This document shows, in pieces, positions 11,866 through 23,960 of a stretch of DNA of 64,000 bases. The stretch's first letter is position 1. Each line of letters begins with the position of its first letter. The stretch spans positions 62,001 to 126,000 of the forward strand of contig JAKLTH010000287.1 of the NCBI GenBank assembly GCA_025175895.1, written 5' to 3'. A model generated the notes under the pieces. It was not told the origin of the DNA, ran no database searches, and worked only from the letters and a program-made list of their open reading frames with translations. The translations under genes were made by a program, and so were the position numbers. Source of the stretch: Wurfbainia villosa (taxonomy: Eukaryota; Streptophyta; Magnoliopsida; Zingiberales; Zingiberaceae).

Positions 11866-12135
11866 TAAACACATGGTCAACCCTAGTCAACCACCAAAGT
11901 CTCCCTCGAGTCAAACTCGAGTCTGGTCAATTATAACCTGGGTCGATTGTATAAACAATCTCCCCAACATATTAACCGACATTAATGTCAAACATCAATG
12001 TCAATCCTATGTCTAACATACTTTGTCAAACATACTTTGTCAAACATCAAAACATCACTCGAGTCAAACTCGAGTCCTGGTCAATCGTGACCTGGGCCGA
12101 TTGCACCAACATGAAGTACAATAGAAAGCATTTGA

Positions 12136-13360
12136 TGTAGGAACTCGGTTGGCCGACTAGAGGGAGATGAATAGCCCTCTTTCGTCGTATGAACGAAATT
12201 GCTTGTCTACAAATATAATTAGCGCAATGGAAACAAAACTAAACAAGCAATAATGATAAGCAAAAACAAAATCAATGCTAACACACGATATAACGTGGTT
12301 CACGGTCTCGCCGCTAATCCATGGTTCGATTCGTCCAAGGTGAATCACGCCTCAATCTATCCACTAGATTTCTCCTTTGCACCAAGCTAGGTGGAGGTAA
12401 CTTTTCTTATAAGGGATCACTCTTCTTACAATAGAATGAGGATTAGCACAAGTAGAAGAGTGAAAAATATTTTGGGCACTTTCGGAGTTGTTAGGAGTTA
12501 AAACATTAGGTTCCCAAAGGCCCTCACTCCTTCTCTTTATAGAGAAAGGGGATTTCTTCCCGTTAACACAGCGACAGTCGACTGATGTCTCGATCAGTCG
12601 ATTGATCCTGTAGCCGTTGCCTAATAACGGCTTCTTCCACGTTGGATTCCAACCAACGGCTCACACATCAGTCGACTGATTGTCCCATCAGTCGACTGAT
12701 GGAGCTGCCAGTCGAGTGCCGGAAGCGAGCACTCGATTGCTCACCATTCTGCGTTCGAACGCGTTACCAATGATCGATACCTTCATCACCGATCGGTGGT
12801 CTCAGAATGATCGTTAATCCATGGCAGTTGACTGATGACACATGAACCAGACTCGAACACCAGTCGAGTCACAATCGACTTGGAGCAGTCGACTACCATG
12901 ACATGACAGTCGACTGATGTTGGGAAATTTCATTCGACACTTAGCCAATTGGCCAAGTTTCACCTAAACGCACTACCCCTTTCCGGGTTACATTCACTCA
13001 CTCTCATACCTTGGAATCCCTCGCCTTTGAAGTTGTCTTCGTCCGGTCACGTCCCTCGGATGCGCCAAGCGCACAGCTCTGCAACGCCATCCTTCGCGTC
13101 TCGCCCTGAAGTCTACTTCCTCCGGCTTCACTCCAATGCTTCTCGTCCGACGGTCCCTCGGATGCTCCAAGCGCACGACTTCTGCAAAGCTATCGTTCTC
13201 CGATTAAAGGACCGAGTCATGAGAGGTGAAATTCGCCAATGCTCCATGTGCGAATTACTAAATCCTGCAAGACTCTAACGCACATATCAAATCCAATCAT
13301 CCTAACTTAAACCCTTTGCCACACACATCAAAATCATATCACGGGTTGATTGTCCTAACA
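12136..13360 (-). repeat. Element B 3' LTR
   Basis: 1,225 bp, beginning TGTAGGAACTCGG and ending GTCCTAACA. It contains many CAGTCGACTG palindromes and CAGTCGA half-sites (12580-12920). The open frame at 12949-13278 lies wholly in the LTR and is not a gene. Confidence 0.88.
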
Positions 13361-13375
13361 ATCTCCCCCTTTTTG
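13361..13375 (-). other. Element B polypurine tract
   Basis: The minus strand reads AAAAAGGGGGAGAT next to the 3' LTR. Confidence 0.85.
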
Positions 13376-14720
13376 ATGTGTGGCAATCCGTTTAAGTTAA
13401 GTAAACATTTGACAAAAATATTAAGGTAAGAAAGTATGTAAATAAACATGATTATCAATTCTCTCCTTTAATACATGAAACTCCCCCTAAATACAATTCT
13501 CCCCTTAATATAACTCACTTAAACATACATATTTCTCCCCCTTTGACACCATCAAAAAGACTAAAACAAGTTATACATGCATGACATCAACTCTAGGGAA
13601 CAAAAAAATCACCAAAAACTGAACAAAAATAAGTTAAAACACATTATTGTGCTTGTGCACAGTACATCAGTCGACTGGTTCAGACTACCAGTCGACTGAC
13701 ACTCAGTTTTCAGCCATTTCTGATTTTCGGACCGAATTTCAAAAATGCACCAAAAATTCCAGAAAATTCGAAAAATCATGAAATTTGGAGAACACATTTC
13801 TTGTAAGTGTCTTTATCAATGAAAAATAGTTTTCCATGAAAAATCATTATATTTTTAAAAATTAAGTAAAATCTCAAAAGTTGGAAAATATCTAAAGTTT
13901 GTATCAATTTTAAAGCCTAATTTTGCCTTGAAGCTTTTCAAAACATGAACATTCAGTTTATGAAACAAGAAATCTTTTTCAAAACATTTGAAATATCCAA
14001 CCATGATCTTTGGACAATATGTCTATGAATTAAACATAAGTATTCCCCATGATTGGTCTATTATTGTTATTTTGATACTTTAAATGACCATCTAAATGCC
14101 ATAGACATTAGTGGCCCATGAGTATCATCCTAACATCTCACCAATGCTAACTTTTCAATCAAGGTTATCCTTATGGTGAGTGTGAGATGTTCCTAAAGGT
14201 ATTTATATACTTAACCTTCAAATTCATGTAATTCTATCCAAAGGTTACGTATCATACTAACATATCACATGATCATAAAAGTATATATGCATTGATTTCA
14301 CATTATGATCATGAAACAAGTGTATGAATCAATTTGTAATCATGTATTAGGTATAAAATCATGATGATAAGTCAAGTATCACCCAAAGCATGATTTAAAA
14401 CCTTATTGCCCATGATTATATATCAAATGTCAAGATCATAAATCATGATTGCAAACACATATAACAATTACATTAACTATCATGATTTAAACATTATTAT
14501 CAATTTATGGGCACATTATCATCACCCAACACTATGCTAAAATTTATAGGTCATGAGTATCAACATATATAACACTAAGTGTTGAGCATGATTTTAAACT
14601 ATTTATGGGTGCATTATCATCACCCAACACTATTTCAAAAATTAAGTCCTACACCATCTTAAGTCAACCAATCAACATAATATAGGTAAAGTCCACATGG
14701 TTGACTATCCTAGGATTTTT
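13376..14720 (-). other. Element B AT-rich post-gag tail
   Basis: About 1.3 kb without pol motifs, with scattered CAGTCGACTG words near 13667-13700. It occupies the position of pol in autonomous Copia elements. Confidence 0.65.
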
Positions 14721-16434
14721 CTAACCCTTAAGGATGGATTTAGGAACCCAATACAAGTTCTTTCCTATGAGGTTCACTAAATATTCCTTAGGGATCCATT
14801 TTCTAGCTATTTCTTTCTTTTTGGCTTGACCCCTAGCAATCAAATATTTATAGACCTTTTCATTTGTCTTTTCCTTATAACCTAGGCCTTTCTTATTAAA
14901 GCTTGCTCTTTGGCTCCCTATAATCATATTAAGGGTGTTGGAGCTTATTGTAAATTTTTCTAGGGCTTTGGTCAAATGATCTACCTTTTCTCTTAAAACC
15001 CTATTCTCATCCATGCATGCATCACTAACATTAAAAGACATATAGTTATCATGTGAGCATGCATCATTGAGACTAGAAGAAATATTATCATTAATATTTA
15101 AACATATTTTTTCTAGTTTTTTTTCTAAATCCTTAATTTGATCTAGCATGCTCTTGTTCTTTTTCTTAGCCCTAAATAAGTCTTTAGTAAGGCTATAAAT
15201 CATGGAAACTATTTTCTTAGGAGAGAGATTCGTTACCATAGTTTCCATATCTTCTTCTTCGGATGAAGAGGATGATGATGAGTCTCCCCCTTCACTTAAG
15301 CTTGCTTCTTCTTTTTCGGAGGAGGAGGTGGAATCTAGGTCGTCTATTGCCATTAGGGCAAGGTTTGAGTAGACATGTTCTTCTTCTTCGGATGAGGACG
15401 ATGAAGAAGAAGGATCATCTCATGTCTTTGCTTTGAATGCTTTGGCCTTCCCCTTTTCTTTGACCTTCTTCTCTTCTTCCTTTTTCTTGCCCCCCCTTCT
15501 TCTTCTTTTCTTCTTTCTTCTTCCTCTCTTCTTTGCTCTTGTTCAAGAGGGGACAATTATCTCTTATGTGTCCCTCTTGTTGACAATTGTAGCAAATTAT
15601 CTTTCTCCTTGACCTTTTCTCTCTATCATGAGATTTGTTAAATTTAAAACCTTTTAATGCACGTCTTACCTTCCTTACCATATAGGCTTCTTCTGTGCTA
15701 TCCATGGAGGAGGAGGAGGCTTTATCGGATGAGGAGGGAGATTCCATCTTCTTCTTCCCCTTGTTGGCTATCAAGGTTACTCCTCTTGATGGTTGAAATC
15801 TTGGCTCTTCTACTACTCCTTCAAGCCTTGTTTTGTGTAGTTCCATGGTGGAGAAGAATTCCTCCAAGATGCTAACTTCTAGGTTCTTGAAGATGCAGAA
15901 AGAATCCACCATTGAGCTCCATCTTGAGGACCGAGGAAAGACATCTATAGCCTTCATTACCATATCCCGGTTGGAAAGCTTCTCCCCTACACTTGTCAAA
16001 CCGGTTAAAATTTCTTTAAACCTAGAAGGTAGAGATTTTACCTTATCTCCCTTTTCGAGTTTGATGTTGCTTAATTGGGAGCGTAGGACATCTCTCCTTG
16101 CTAGTTTGGCCTCGGATGTGCCTTCATGAATCTCTGTGAGTTTCTCCCATATTTCCTTGGCACTTGTACATTCCCCTATCCGATTCACTTCTTGTTGGGG
16201 TAGTACGTTGTAGAGGTGGTGTTTTGCCTTTGAGTTCGCCAAGTACTCTTCCCTTTGCCTCCTACTCCACCTTGATTTCTTCGATGGCTCCCCTTCTTCA
16301 TCCCTAGGTATCTCGAAACTATTTTTCATTATTAATAAAATTTCGAAATCGGTTTCGAAAAATACCTCCATTCGCTTCTTCCACCAAGCGAATTCCCCCT
16401 CAAACTTTGGCAGATGAATATTAGAGTCGATCAT
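14721..16434 (-). pseudogene. Element B gag (UBN2-type, one CCHC knuckle, frameshifted)
   Basis: The best-preserved gag of the window. A 339-residue open part (16434-15415) starts MIDSNIHLPKFEGEFAWWKK and carries the Copia Gag helical core, including TSAKEIWEKLTEIHEGT and a conserved block ending LHKTRLEG. A basic region and the zinc knuckle CYNCQQEGHIRDNC follow. A frameshift occurs in the Lys/Glu-rich tract after the knuckle, and an in-frame TGA lies near 15420. The frame then resumes at 15353-14721 as a Ser/Glu-rich acidic stretch, a coiled coil with DQIKDLEKKLEKI, and the terminal NLYWVPKSILKG. Protease would be expected next but is absent. Confidence 0.88.
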
Positions 16435-16483
16435 CTCTTGATGAAGTGCTTGTTGCGGCGGTTAGTCCTCGACAAGCGACTTG

Positions 16484-16495
16484 GCTCTGATACCA
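16484..16495 (-). other. Element B primer-binding site (initiator Met tRNA)
   Basis: The minus strand reads TGGTATCAGAGC, a perfect 12-base match to the plant iMet primer site, two bases from the 5' LTR. Confidence 0.9.
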
Positions 16496-16497
16496 CT

Positions 16498-17680
16498 TAT
16501 AGGAACTCGGTTGGCCGGCTAGAGGGGGGTGAATAGCCCTCTTTCGTCGTATGAACGGAATTGCTTGTCTACAAATATAATTAGCGCAACGGAAACAAAA
16601 CTAAACAAGCAATAACGATAAGCAAAAACAAAATCAATGCTAACACACGATATAACGTGGTTCACGGTCTTGCCGCTAATCCATGGTCCGATTCGTCCAA
16701 GGTGAATCACGCCTCAATTTATCCACTAGATCTCTCCTTTGCACCAAGCTAGGTGGAGGTAACTTTTCTTACAAGGGATCACTCTTCTTACAATAGAATG
16801 AGAATTAACACAAGTAGAAGAGTGAAAAATATTTTGAGCACTTTAAGAGTTGTTAGGAGTTAAAACATTAGGTTCCCAAAGGCCCTCAGCCCTTCTCTTT
16901 ATAGAGAAAAGGGATTTCTTCCCGTTAACACAGCGGCAATCGACTGATGCCCCGATCAGTCGACTGGTCCTGTAACTGTTGCCTAATAATGACCTCTTCC
17001 ATGTTGGATTCCAACCAACGGCTCCCACATCAGTCGACTGATAGAGCTGTCAGTCGAGTGCCGGAAGCGAGCATTCGACTGCTCACCATTCTGTGCCCGA
17101 AACCCTTGCTACCAGTCGACTAATGAGTCGACTGGTGGTCTCAGCAGTCGACTGTCAATCCATGGCAGTCGACTGATGGCACATGAACTAGACTCGAACA
17201 CCAGTGGAGTCACAATCGACTTGGAGCAGTCGACTGATGTCGAGAAATCTCATTCGACACTTAGCCAATTGACCAAGTTTCACCTAAGCGCACTACCCCT
17301 TCCCGGATTATATTCGCTCACTCTCATGCCTTGGAGTCCCTCGCCTTTGAAGTTGTCTTCGTCCGGCCACATCTCTCGGATGCGCCAAGCGCACGGCTCT
17401 GCAGCGCCATCCTTCGCATCTCGCCTTGAAGTCTACTTCCTCCGGCTTCACTCCAATGCTTCTCGTCCGGCGGTCCTTCGGATGCTCCAAGCGCACGACT
17501 TTCGCAAAGCTATCCTTCTCCGACTAAAGGACCGAGTCATGAGAGGTGAAACTCGCCAATGCTCCATGTGCGAATTACTAAATCCTACAAGACTCCAATG
17601 CACATATCAAATCCAATCATCCTAACTTAAACCCTTTGCCACACACATCAAAACCATATCACGGGTTGATTGCTCTAACA
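16498..17680 (-). repeat. Element B 5' LTR
   Basis: About 1.18 kb, paired with 12136-13360. The terminal dinucleotide next to the primer site reads TA on the plus strand instead of TG, a point change. Pairing with the other LTR runs the full length. Confidence 0.88.
16895..16904 (-). promoter_or_regulatory. Candidate TATA box in element B 5' LTR
   Basis: The minus strand reads CTATAAAGAG. The equivalent word is present in the 3' LTR near 12535-12544. Confidence 0.5.
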
Positions 17681-17685
17681 TTTGA

Positions 17686-19599
17686 GTGGACAATTTCAAC
17701 AATTACAACGTCATTGATTTGTCATTTTATTTGAAAATAAAATCTTATAAATATACTATAATTGAATATCAAATCGTACATATTTGAAAGCTAAACTAAA
17801 CCAAATATTTTACCATTGCAATGCAACCATGAGAGCTACTTTCTTTCTTTCAAATAAAGAGAGCATTGGACTCATCTATGATTATAAAGCTTGAAGATAC
17901 AACACTCAAAAGATTTTTAATATGTAATTTAGGGTTTATTTGGAGTATAGATTAGTTGTATTATAGGAGGATCGAGCTTCTAGGTCGAGTATGTCATTCA
18001 AAAGGATCTTAGGTATTTGATATGTTGGTCTTCATATTTAAAGTCTAACGGTTTAAAGGTCAAGTAAACCAACACGAATCATAACTCACCCATGGTCCAA
18101 TCTACTGGTTCAATTCATATTCAATGCAACTTAGTGGTCTTCAAAGTTTGTCGGCCAACTTACAACTTGGTTGTAGATTTTATTATTACGGTCTTTCATT
18201 GTTGAGTCGCTCGTTGCGAGTGCTTTTGGTTTGATGATTTCTTAGGCACAAAATGCTCACATGAAAATAATTCTCATTAGTTATCATTTTATTCTCAAAA
18301 ACCAAAGGAAACACCAAGCAACTTTGAAGCTTGGATAATATTTTTTTTAATTGACATTAGATATTCAAACATTCAATCCGATTAATTTTGAAGAAGACCG
18401 ATTCAATCCCATGAAAATTTTTCACTAGTCATTTGAGTAAATCAAAAAATACTTGCCACGGACGATCCAATAGTCCAATGTTCTACATCCCATTTGAAAA
18501 AAAATAATTCTACAATGCACCATAGCTAGAGATTAAATTAGAGATGCTTGAGAGATTGCACGAGCACTCTGTCACTGGCAACACTCCGGAAGCAACTTAG
18601 ACAATGTTTAATCATTGGAGTTAAAGCTCTTTTGGGTAAATTCTCTTTTGGCATGACATTGGATCTTTATCTTTAGGATGGTTTGAGTTTTAAGAGGTGG
18701 TTTGCTTCTAGAGTAAATGCTCCTATTATAAAAGTTGGATAAAAGGTCTCTAGTACTAGCCACACAAGCTCACCCAAAACTACTTCGGTAGATCATCTAG
18801 CTCGGCTCCCAAGACTACGGCGTATTTGAGGGTTATAAATTGGAAGAAGCAAAAGAAAATCAATCATCATCTACTTAGTCGAATCATAACATTACAATAA
18901 CCCCTAAGGCTACCATGCAACAGTAAAACATCCAATTCAATTTTCAAGTATTCACGATTCGAACACCTTTTGTAAAAAAAATTTTCAAATGGAATGACAA
19001 ATTAAGAATGTTACAACTGTTGAAACTGCCTATGCAAGTACTTTTTGATTAATCTTGAAGATCGCTGGAGCATATATTGTTTGGAGATTAGTTAGTACCA
19101 GTTAGAGATCTATGGGACATGATCAATGGATTAATCGGATCGAATATCTGAATATCTAATGCCAGTAATATATATATATATATATATATATTACAACATT
19201 CGGTGGTAAAACAATGAAATTATTATCATCTATCCATATTTGACGGAGACTTTGCCTATTGAAGGTTGTGGATGATTTTGATACGACGATGACACTTGGA
19301 AAACGATTCAAATAGACCTCGAACAAACATAGAAGCATCGTTGAAAAGACGAAGTGAATCCAAGAGCAAAAAAGATAGGTCGATGGCAAATAAAATATAA
19401 AGACATCGAACACCTTGATGGATGGATTGCCAAAGGAGAAATTGAAGAAAAATAAGGAATTGCAAGGATATGCAAGGGATACGTGGAGTAGAGTCATCGA
19501 AGAAGCACTACAAATTCAATCATCAAACGAGAATAAACATGCATCTCGAGACCCTTATATGACAAAACGCTAATGAAAATTGTGTAGATCTCTCGGGAT
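17686..19599. other. Intergenic sequence with inverted-repeat remnant and TA microsatellite
   Basis: No gene recognised. Arms at about 18345-18410 (ATTAGATATTCAAACATTC, then ATCCGATTAAT) and 19090-19160 (reverse complement: ATTAGATATTCAGATATTCG, then ATCCGATTAAT) are inverted copies about 0.8 kb apart. They suggest a degraded DNA transposon. A perfect (TA)n run lies at 19167-19191. Confidence 0.4.
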
Positions 19600-20155
19600 G
19601 ATCTATTGACTAGAGCAGTGCAAATTGCAGATAGTATTACAGATGAACAAGGATCGATTCTCGACATGAGATCTAAAATTCTCATGCGAACTCAGAAGTC
19701 CTTTACTGTTCTAGCCAATGAGTCAAGACGTATAACCCTCCGTAATTTACCTCTTTTCACCATCACTGAAACTATAGCTAATGAAAATTGTGCAGTCTAT
19801 TATATCTTTAAAAATCGTATCCATTTTTCTTTGAAATACTTGTGGTATAATTTTTAGGCCAAATGACATGACTAGCCACTCAAAATGTCCTTCAGGATAA
19901 AAAAAAATATTGTCCAATCTATGGATTCTGAGTACATCCGAACTTGTCAGAAGCCAGATTTAAGATCAAATTTTGAATACCATTGTGAGTCTTATATTTT
20001 ATTAATTAATTATTCTTTGTCAGAAATCTTATAATCATCCTTGTTACAATTATCATTTAAGCGTTTATAATTAAACACTATTCTTGATTGACTACATTTT
20101 TGTTCTGATCCTTTGTTTACTATGAAAGTTGAGGATCGTTGTATCAGTTAATGGT
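19600..20155 (-). pseudogene. Endogenous pararetrovirus-type reverse transcriptase remnant
   Basis: Minus-strand translation gives recognisable Caulimoviridae-type reverse transcriptase blocks interrupted by stops and frameshifts. An N-terminal palm region has SKFDLKSGF near 19975-20000 (followed directly by a stop). The block EWLVMSFGL lies near 19855-19885, with a degenerate continuation to about 19750. The E-W before the FGL block favours pararetroviruses over Ty3/Gypsy, where E-F is usual. The active-site YxDD box is not readable. Neither movement protein nor coat protein was recognised. It is an old, non-functional fragment. Confidence 0.6.
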
Positions 20156-21899
20156 CTAAGAGTTGTTTGATGTGTATTTTGCATTTTTTTTTTTTTTGTA
20201 TTTCTCAATTGATATATTTTAAATCTTGAATTTTAATTGTTAAATCTGGATTAATTATATTCAATTTACAATAGGAAACCTCGAATAGAAAGGAAAAGAT
20301 TGTATGTTTTGAATGCTAAGGGGAGAGGACATTAAATGAAAGAGTGCGCAATTGTCGAGATCAAGAAGAAAAAAGAAAGCGAAAAGGAAGAAGAGTGAAA
20401 CCCCAAGTATCCTCATCGAGCACTCGAGGCCAAAATAAAACGAGAGAAGAAAAACTCACAAAGAAGCTATAATGGACGTAAGAGAATCAACTAATACTAA
20501 AAAATTAGAAAGGACTAAGGATAACACTCATGTAAAATCTTTCCCCTCGATCATCATGCATAATAATTCTACGCTTTTAAGTTTAAAGAGTAAATGTTGC
20601 TGCTGCAAACTTCCCTGAGCAAGCAGAGTAGACACCATTAGACCCTAAGCATCTCTGACATTACCAAATGAAAACAAGTTTATTTTAAATGAAAAAAGAT
20701 ATAGAACCAGGTAATGGCCAAAAGAAAATTTTAACCAGAGATTCCAGGAACTTCCTATCCTAAAAAACAGTGATGTGATTTGAGGAACAGGAAGAACTGG
20801 GCATGCTTTTGGAGCATTCATGGAGTTCCTGTTTTCAACAGCTTTACAAACCATGAAAGATTTGTAGCGAACTTTATCCTACCAAAGCAACTCTGAAATA
20901 AACTTCCCTAAGGAGTTCCTCCATTAACAAACTGAAAAATAAGTTTAATGACTGGTTTTCAGTGATATCCTTGGTACATTCAGTAATGATATTATAGAGG
21001 ATTGTGTTGGCAACAGTTATAATTTAAGACACCGCATTAGTTGATGAACTATTCCTAGCAGTTAATTGTACGTAGTCCCAACAAAACACATGTGCATCTC
21101 AGCATGTAAGAAACACGTATTAAAGTATCTGTATGCTAACTACTGTTAGATCTGCAGGACTTTAGATCATTATTGTACCTGCCATGCATTTATTCAATCA
21201 CCAATGATTCTAATTGTCCAAGTTTGTTCTTTCTGTGCTTATTCAAGTAGCCTAAAGCTCAACATTTCAGTTTAACAGCTTTGCAGTCTTAAACTAGGAG
21301 GAAAAGAGGAGAATTTTGATAGCTCGATGACGGTACCTGAGTGCGTTGCTTGGCCAGAAATGGAGCTTTTCTCTCAAATGCAGTGCTGCTCCATTGATCA
21401 TGCAGCTTGTAGCTGAGAACACAGCAGTAGACAACATGAATGGCAGTAACATGGGAGAACAGTGATCCTTGCATGTTAGCATCAGATGGGGTAAGTTGAA
21501 GAATATAACTGATCCTTCTGTTCCATTGAATGGAGTAAATATAAAATGAATGACTATTCTAAAGTAAGAAAAAATATAAACGCAACAACTTCCTAAACTA
21601 AAAAGAAATTTCATAGTTGCAGAAAAGTAAAACAAGTAACAAATGCCTTCTGAAACAACAAAGTTCCTTTAAAGCTAGCTGTACAAGTATAAATAAGCTT
21701 TATTCTTAGTCCAACTTCCTCCTTTATAAAGCTTGGATCAATTCATTCGTGTTTCGTCCTGTCATTCATGTGGGATAGAATTACTGACAATGCTTATAGT
21801 AGACTTACTGCCATTATAGAGTATCAATGGATGAACAAGTGACAAATGCAAGTCTTCCATCAACCTCTCCAATCAACTAAGTTGTAAGTTACTTGGGCA
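20156..21899. other. Intergenic sequence, one possible zinc-knuckle remnant
   Basis: No intact gene. At about 20300-20345 (plus strand) the words TGTTTTGAATGC and GGACATTAAATGAAAGAGTGC resemble a broken Gag zinc knuckle (C-x2-C, then H and C) followed by a Lys/Glu-rich stretch to about 20397. It would be a retroelement Gag remnant on the opposite strand to the pol remnants around it. A 113-codon frame at 21294-21635 (minus) has no recognised features. Confidence 0.3.
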
Positions 21900-22927
21900 A
21901 TGACCCTGAAACTTCTCTGCATGCTACAACTGATTTTTTTTTTGTTTCACCAAGTTATCAAATTCCTCCATAGCTTGGTACAAAACCCAAGAGGTTTATC
22001 GACTGCCATAATGTATCCTCCCCTCTTGCTTTATTTGAACGAAGCTCTAGGTAACCATATAGTAGGAATTTGAGCTTGTACATCTTTCTAGTCTTTTCTC
22101 CTTTCTCAAATCCTAGTGAATCCTCACATAGATTTATTTCTTATGTCAAATTATGCAATTCCAAGTCCAAGTTAACAACAATTGTGAGTAAAAGCTTTGC
22201 CACAGGGCCAAAGGTCTCATCATGATCTATCCCATAAGTCTAAGTTTATGTAAACCTTTGAGCTACCAATTTTCTGTTGAGGTGTATAAGGACATCCATT
22301 TTGGCGAAAGATTTCATTGTTGGAGAGGAGTTAGGTAAATCCACAAACAATTTATTCACAGTGATCATGAATTTGTAAAATAGTTTAAAGGTGATGCTAA
22401 CTACGAACTTTTATTTCCGTAAAGTTCAACATACTCTCGTATGGTCATCAAAAAAGCTAATAAACCATCTTATACCAAGTAAATTTAGAACCCGTGTGGA
22501 ACCTTAACTATCAGTGTATGTGAGATGGAATAACATTGAATTGTGTTTTAGAGATTGGGTCTCTTGGTAGCTTTCCAAATCTCTTGAACAATTTTATAAA
22601 AGAGGTTGGTGTGCCAAATCTTTGGCTCGACTGAATTGATCAGTCAGACCGCAAAGTTGGAGTTCTTTGCTTTTCAGGCCAAAGTTTCAGATGCCTCAAT
22701 GGATGGAGGTGGAGAAGTTGCAGAGAGAAATCATACTTCCTTTCCCTTTGAAGTTCCTCCTGTTCAAAATGTGAAAAAAGTAATTTGCAAAGTGTGGTTG
22801 TCAAAGGACAGAGAGGGTGGAGGATTGAGTAGGAGGTTTCCTGATGAAGTGATTGAGGTAGAAGAAAAGTCAGGCATTGCCTTTTTTACTTGTGCTTGAG
22901 TAGGTTTTGCTAAGCTCTGATACCAAG
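21900..22927 (-). pseudogene. Decayed Copia pol with primer site
   Basis: Minus-strand pieces of a Copia polyprotein. Integrase-like KFTWYKMVY, a stop, then LFDDHTRVC lies near 22420-22480. The reverse transcriptase entry block is near 22160-22245 (HDETFGPVAKLLLTIVVNLD in a shifted frame), followed by YGYLELRSNKARGEDT-like sequence near 22010-22060. All are separated by stops and frameshifts. At 22914-22925 the minus strand reads TGGTATCAGAGC, the iMet primer site, so an old 5' LTR probably lies to its right (from about 22928). The element is unrelated in sequence to the gag-only copies. Confidence 0.6.
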
Positions 22928-23317
22928 AACCAAGTCGATCATCTAATAGATCATTGTCCAACAAGTTTCAAACTCGAGGAAAGTGATCTATTAACTTGAA
23001 AGACACAATGAATCATAGGTGGAGAAATGGTTTAGTCCAACTTAATAATAGCAGATCCAACTGTCTTATAAACCTCCTGCCTAAATTATGATTTACCAAT
23101 TGTGGAACAACTACAATGTCCTCAAGCAAGACTTGAAATCTCCTCAGAGCCTTAAGTGTCCAATTGATACATACATGTAATGCCCATTGTAGCCGCACCA
23201 ATATTGACAACTCTTGCCAATTGGTTCAGCCTATAATTAGGATTCCTCATGTACCATTTGTCACAAGTCGACTTGATAGGCATGACATGTGATACCAACT
23301 AGTATCGACCTAATACG
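22928..23317 (-). repeat. Probable degraded LTR beyond the decayed Copia primer site
   Basis: Inferred only from its place upstream of the primer site at 22914-22925. No second LTR copy was found in the window, and the TG/CA ends are not clear. Confidence 0.3.
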
Positions 23318-23494
23318 TGTTGGTGCAATCGGCCCAGGTCACGATTGACCAAACTCGAGTAAGTGTTTTGATGTTTGACATGGATGTCTGACATTGATGT
23401 CTGACATGTGTTGGGAAGATTGCTGATGCGATCGACCCAGGTTAGTATTTGATGTTTGACGATGGTTTGATCATTGTCATGGAAAAAGTCCAAG

Positions 23495-23960
23495 TCTTGA
23501 GTACTTGACATGTAAAGTCCAAGCATGAGTTTTGGCAAGGGAAAGTCCAACATGGGTTGACAAAAGAAAGTCCAAGTCTTGAGTATTTGGCATGGAAAGT
23601 CCAAGTGGGACAATTGGCATTTGGGAAAGTCCAAGTCTTGAGTACTTGGCATGGAAAGTCCAAGTGGGACAATTGACATTTGGGAAAGTCTAAGTCTTGA
23701 GTACTTGGCATGGAAAGTCCAAATGGGACACTTGGCATTAGGGAAAGTCCAAGTCTTGTGTACTTGGCATGAAAAGTCCAACATGGGTTGGCAAGGGAAA
23801 GTCCAAGCTTGGGTCTTGGCATGGAAAGTCCAACATGGGTTGGCAAGGGAAAGTCCAAGGGGTTTGATATTGGCGACGTAAAGTCCAAGGGTGGAGTCTT
23901 GGCAGCATAAGTTCAATGGTTGACGGCGTAAAGTCCAAGCAGAGTCTTGACAGCGTAAGT
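23495..23960. repeat. Minisatellite of GGAAAGTCCAAG units in element C 5' LTR
   Basis: The same repeat as in element A seen on the other strand, with about 15 units of GGAAAGTCCAAG(C/T) separated by spacers such as TGGGACACTTGGCATT. A degenerate copy of the array is at about 28650-29060 in the 3' LTR. Confidence 0.85.

Larger units (their letters stand above)
5085..12111 (-). mobile_element. LTR element A: full-length gag-only (TR-GAG-like) Copia-type retrotransposon
   Basis: The 7,027-bp element starts with TGTTGG and ends with CCAACA, and is bounded by identical 5-bp target duplications TGAAG (5080-5084 and 12112-12116). The minus-strand order is 5' LTR 10434-12111, primer site, gag 10366-8657, about 1.9 kb of AT-rich tail, polypurine tract, 3' LTR 5085-6783. 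No protease, integrase, reverse transcriptase or RNase H sequence is present between gag and the 3' LTR, so the element must have used enzymes in trans. The gag is broken. The LTRs are clearly homologous but differ by many small indels, mostly in CG-rich parts. Confidence 0.9.
10434..12111 (-). repeat. Element A 5' LTR
   Basis: 1,678 bp, TG...CA ended, paired with 5085-6783. It retains several exact CAGTCGACTG palindromes (for example near 11152 and 11231) at places where the other LTR has CGATC-type words. It also contains the minisatellite at about 11530-11865. Confidence 0.9.
12136..17680 (-). mobile_element. LTR element B: full-length gag-only Copia-type retrotransposon
   Basis: The 5,545-bp element is bounded by identical 5-bp target duplications TTTGA (12131-12135 and 17681-17685). 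The minus-strand order is 5' LTR 16498-17680, primer site, gag 16434-14721, AT-rich tail of about 1.3 kb, polypurine tract, 3' LTR 12136-13360. No pol sequence is present. The LTRs are shorter than those of A and only partly related, so B is a separate subfamily. It lies 19 bp from the end of element A's target duplication, including its own duplication. Confidence 0.9.

Noticed and set aside
12949..13278. 109-codon frame and its homologue at 17176-17625
   Set aside because: Both lie in the paired LTRs of element B and differ by scattered changes. No protein family is recognised.
22606..22899. 97-codon plus-strand frame
   Set aside because: Antisense to the gag/leader side of the decayed Copia element next to its primer site. 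No family features.
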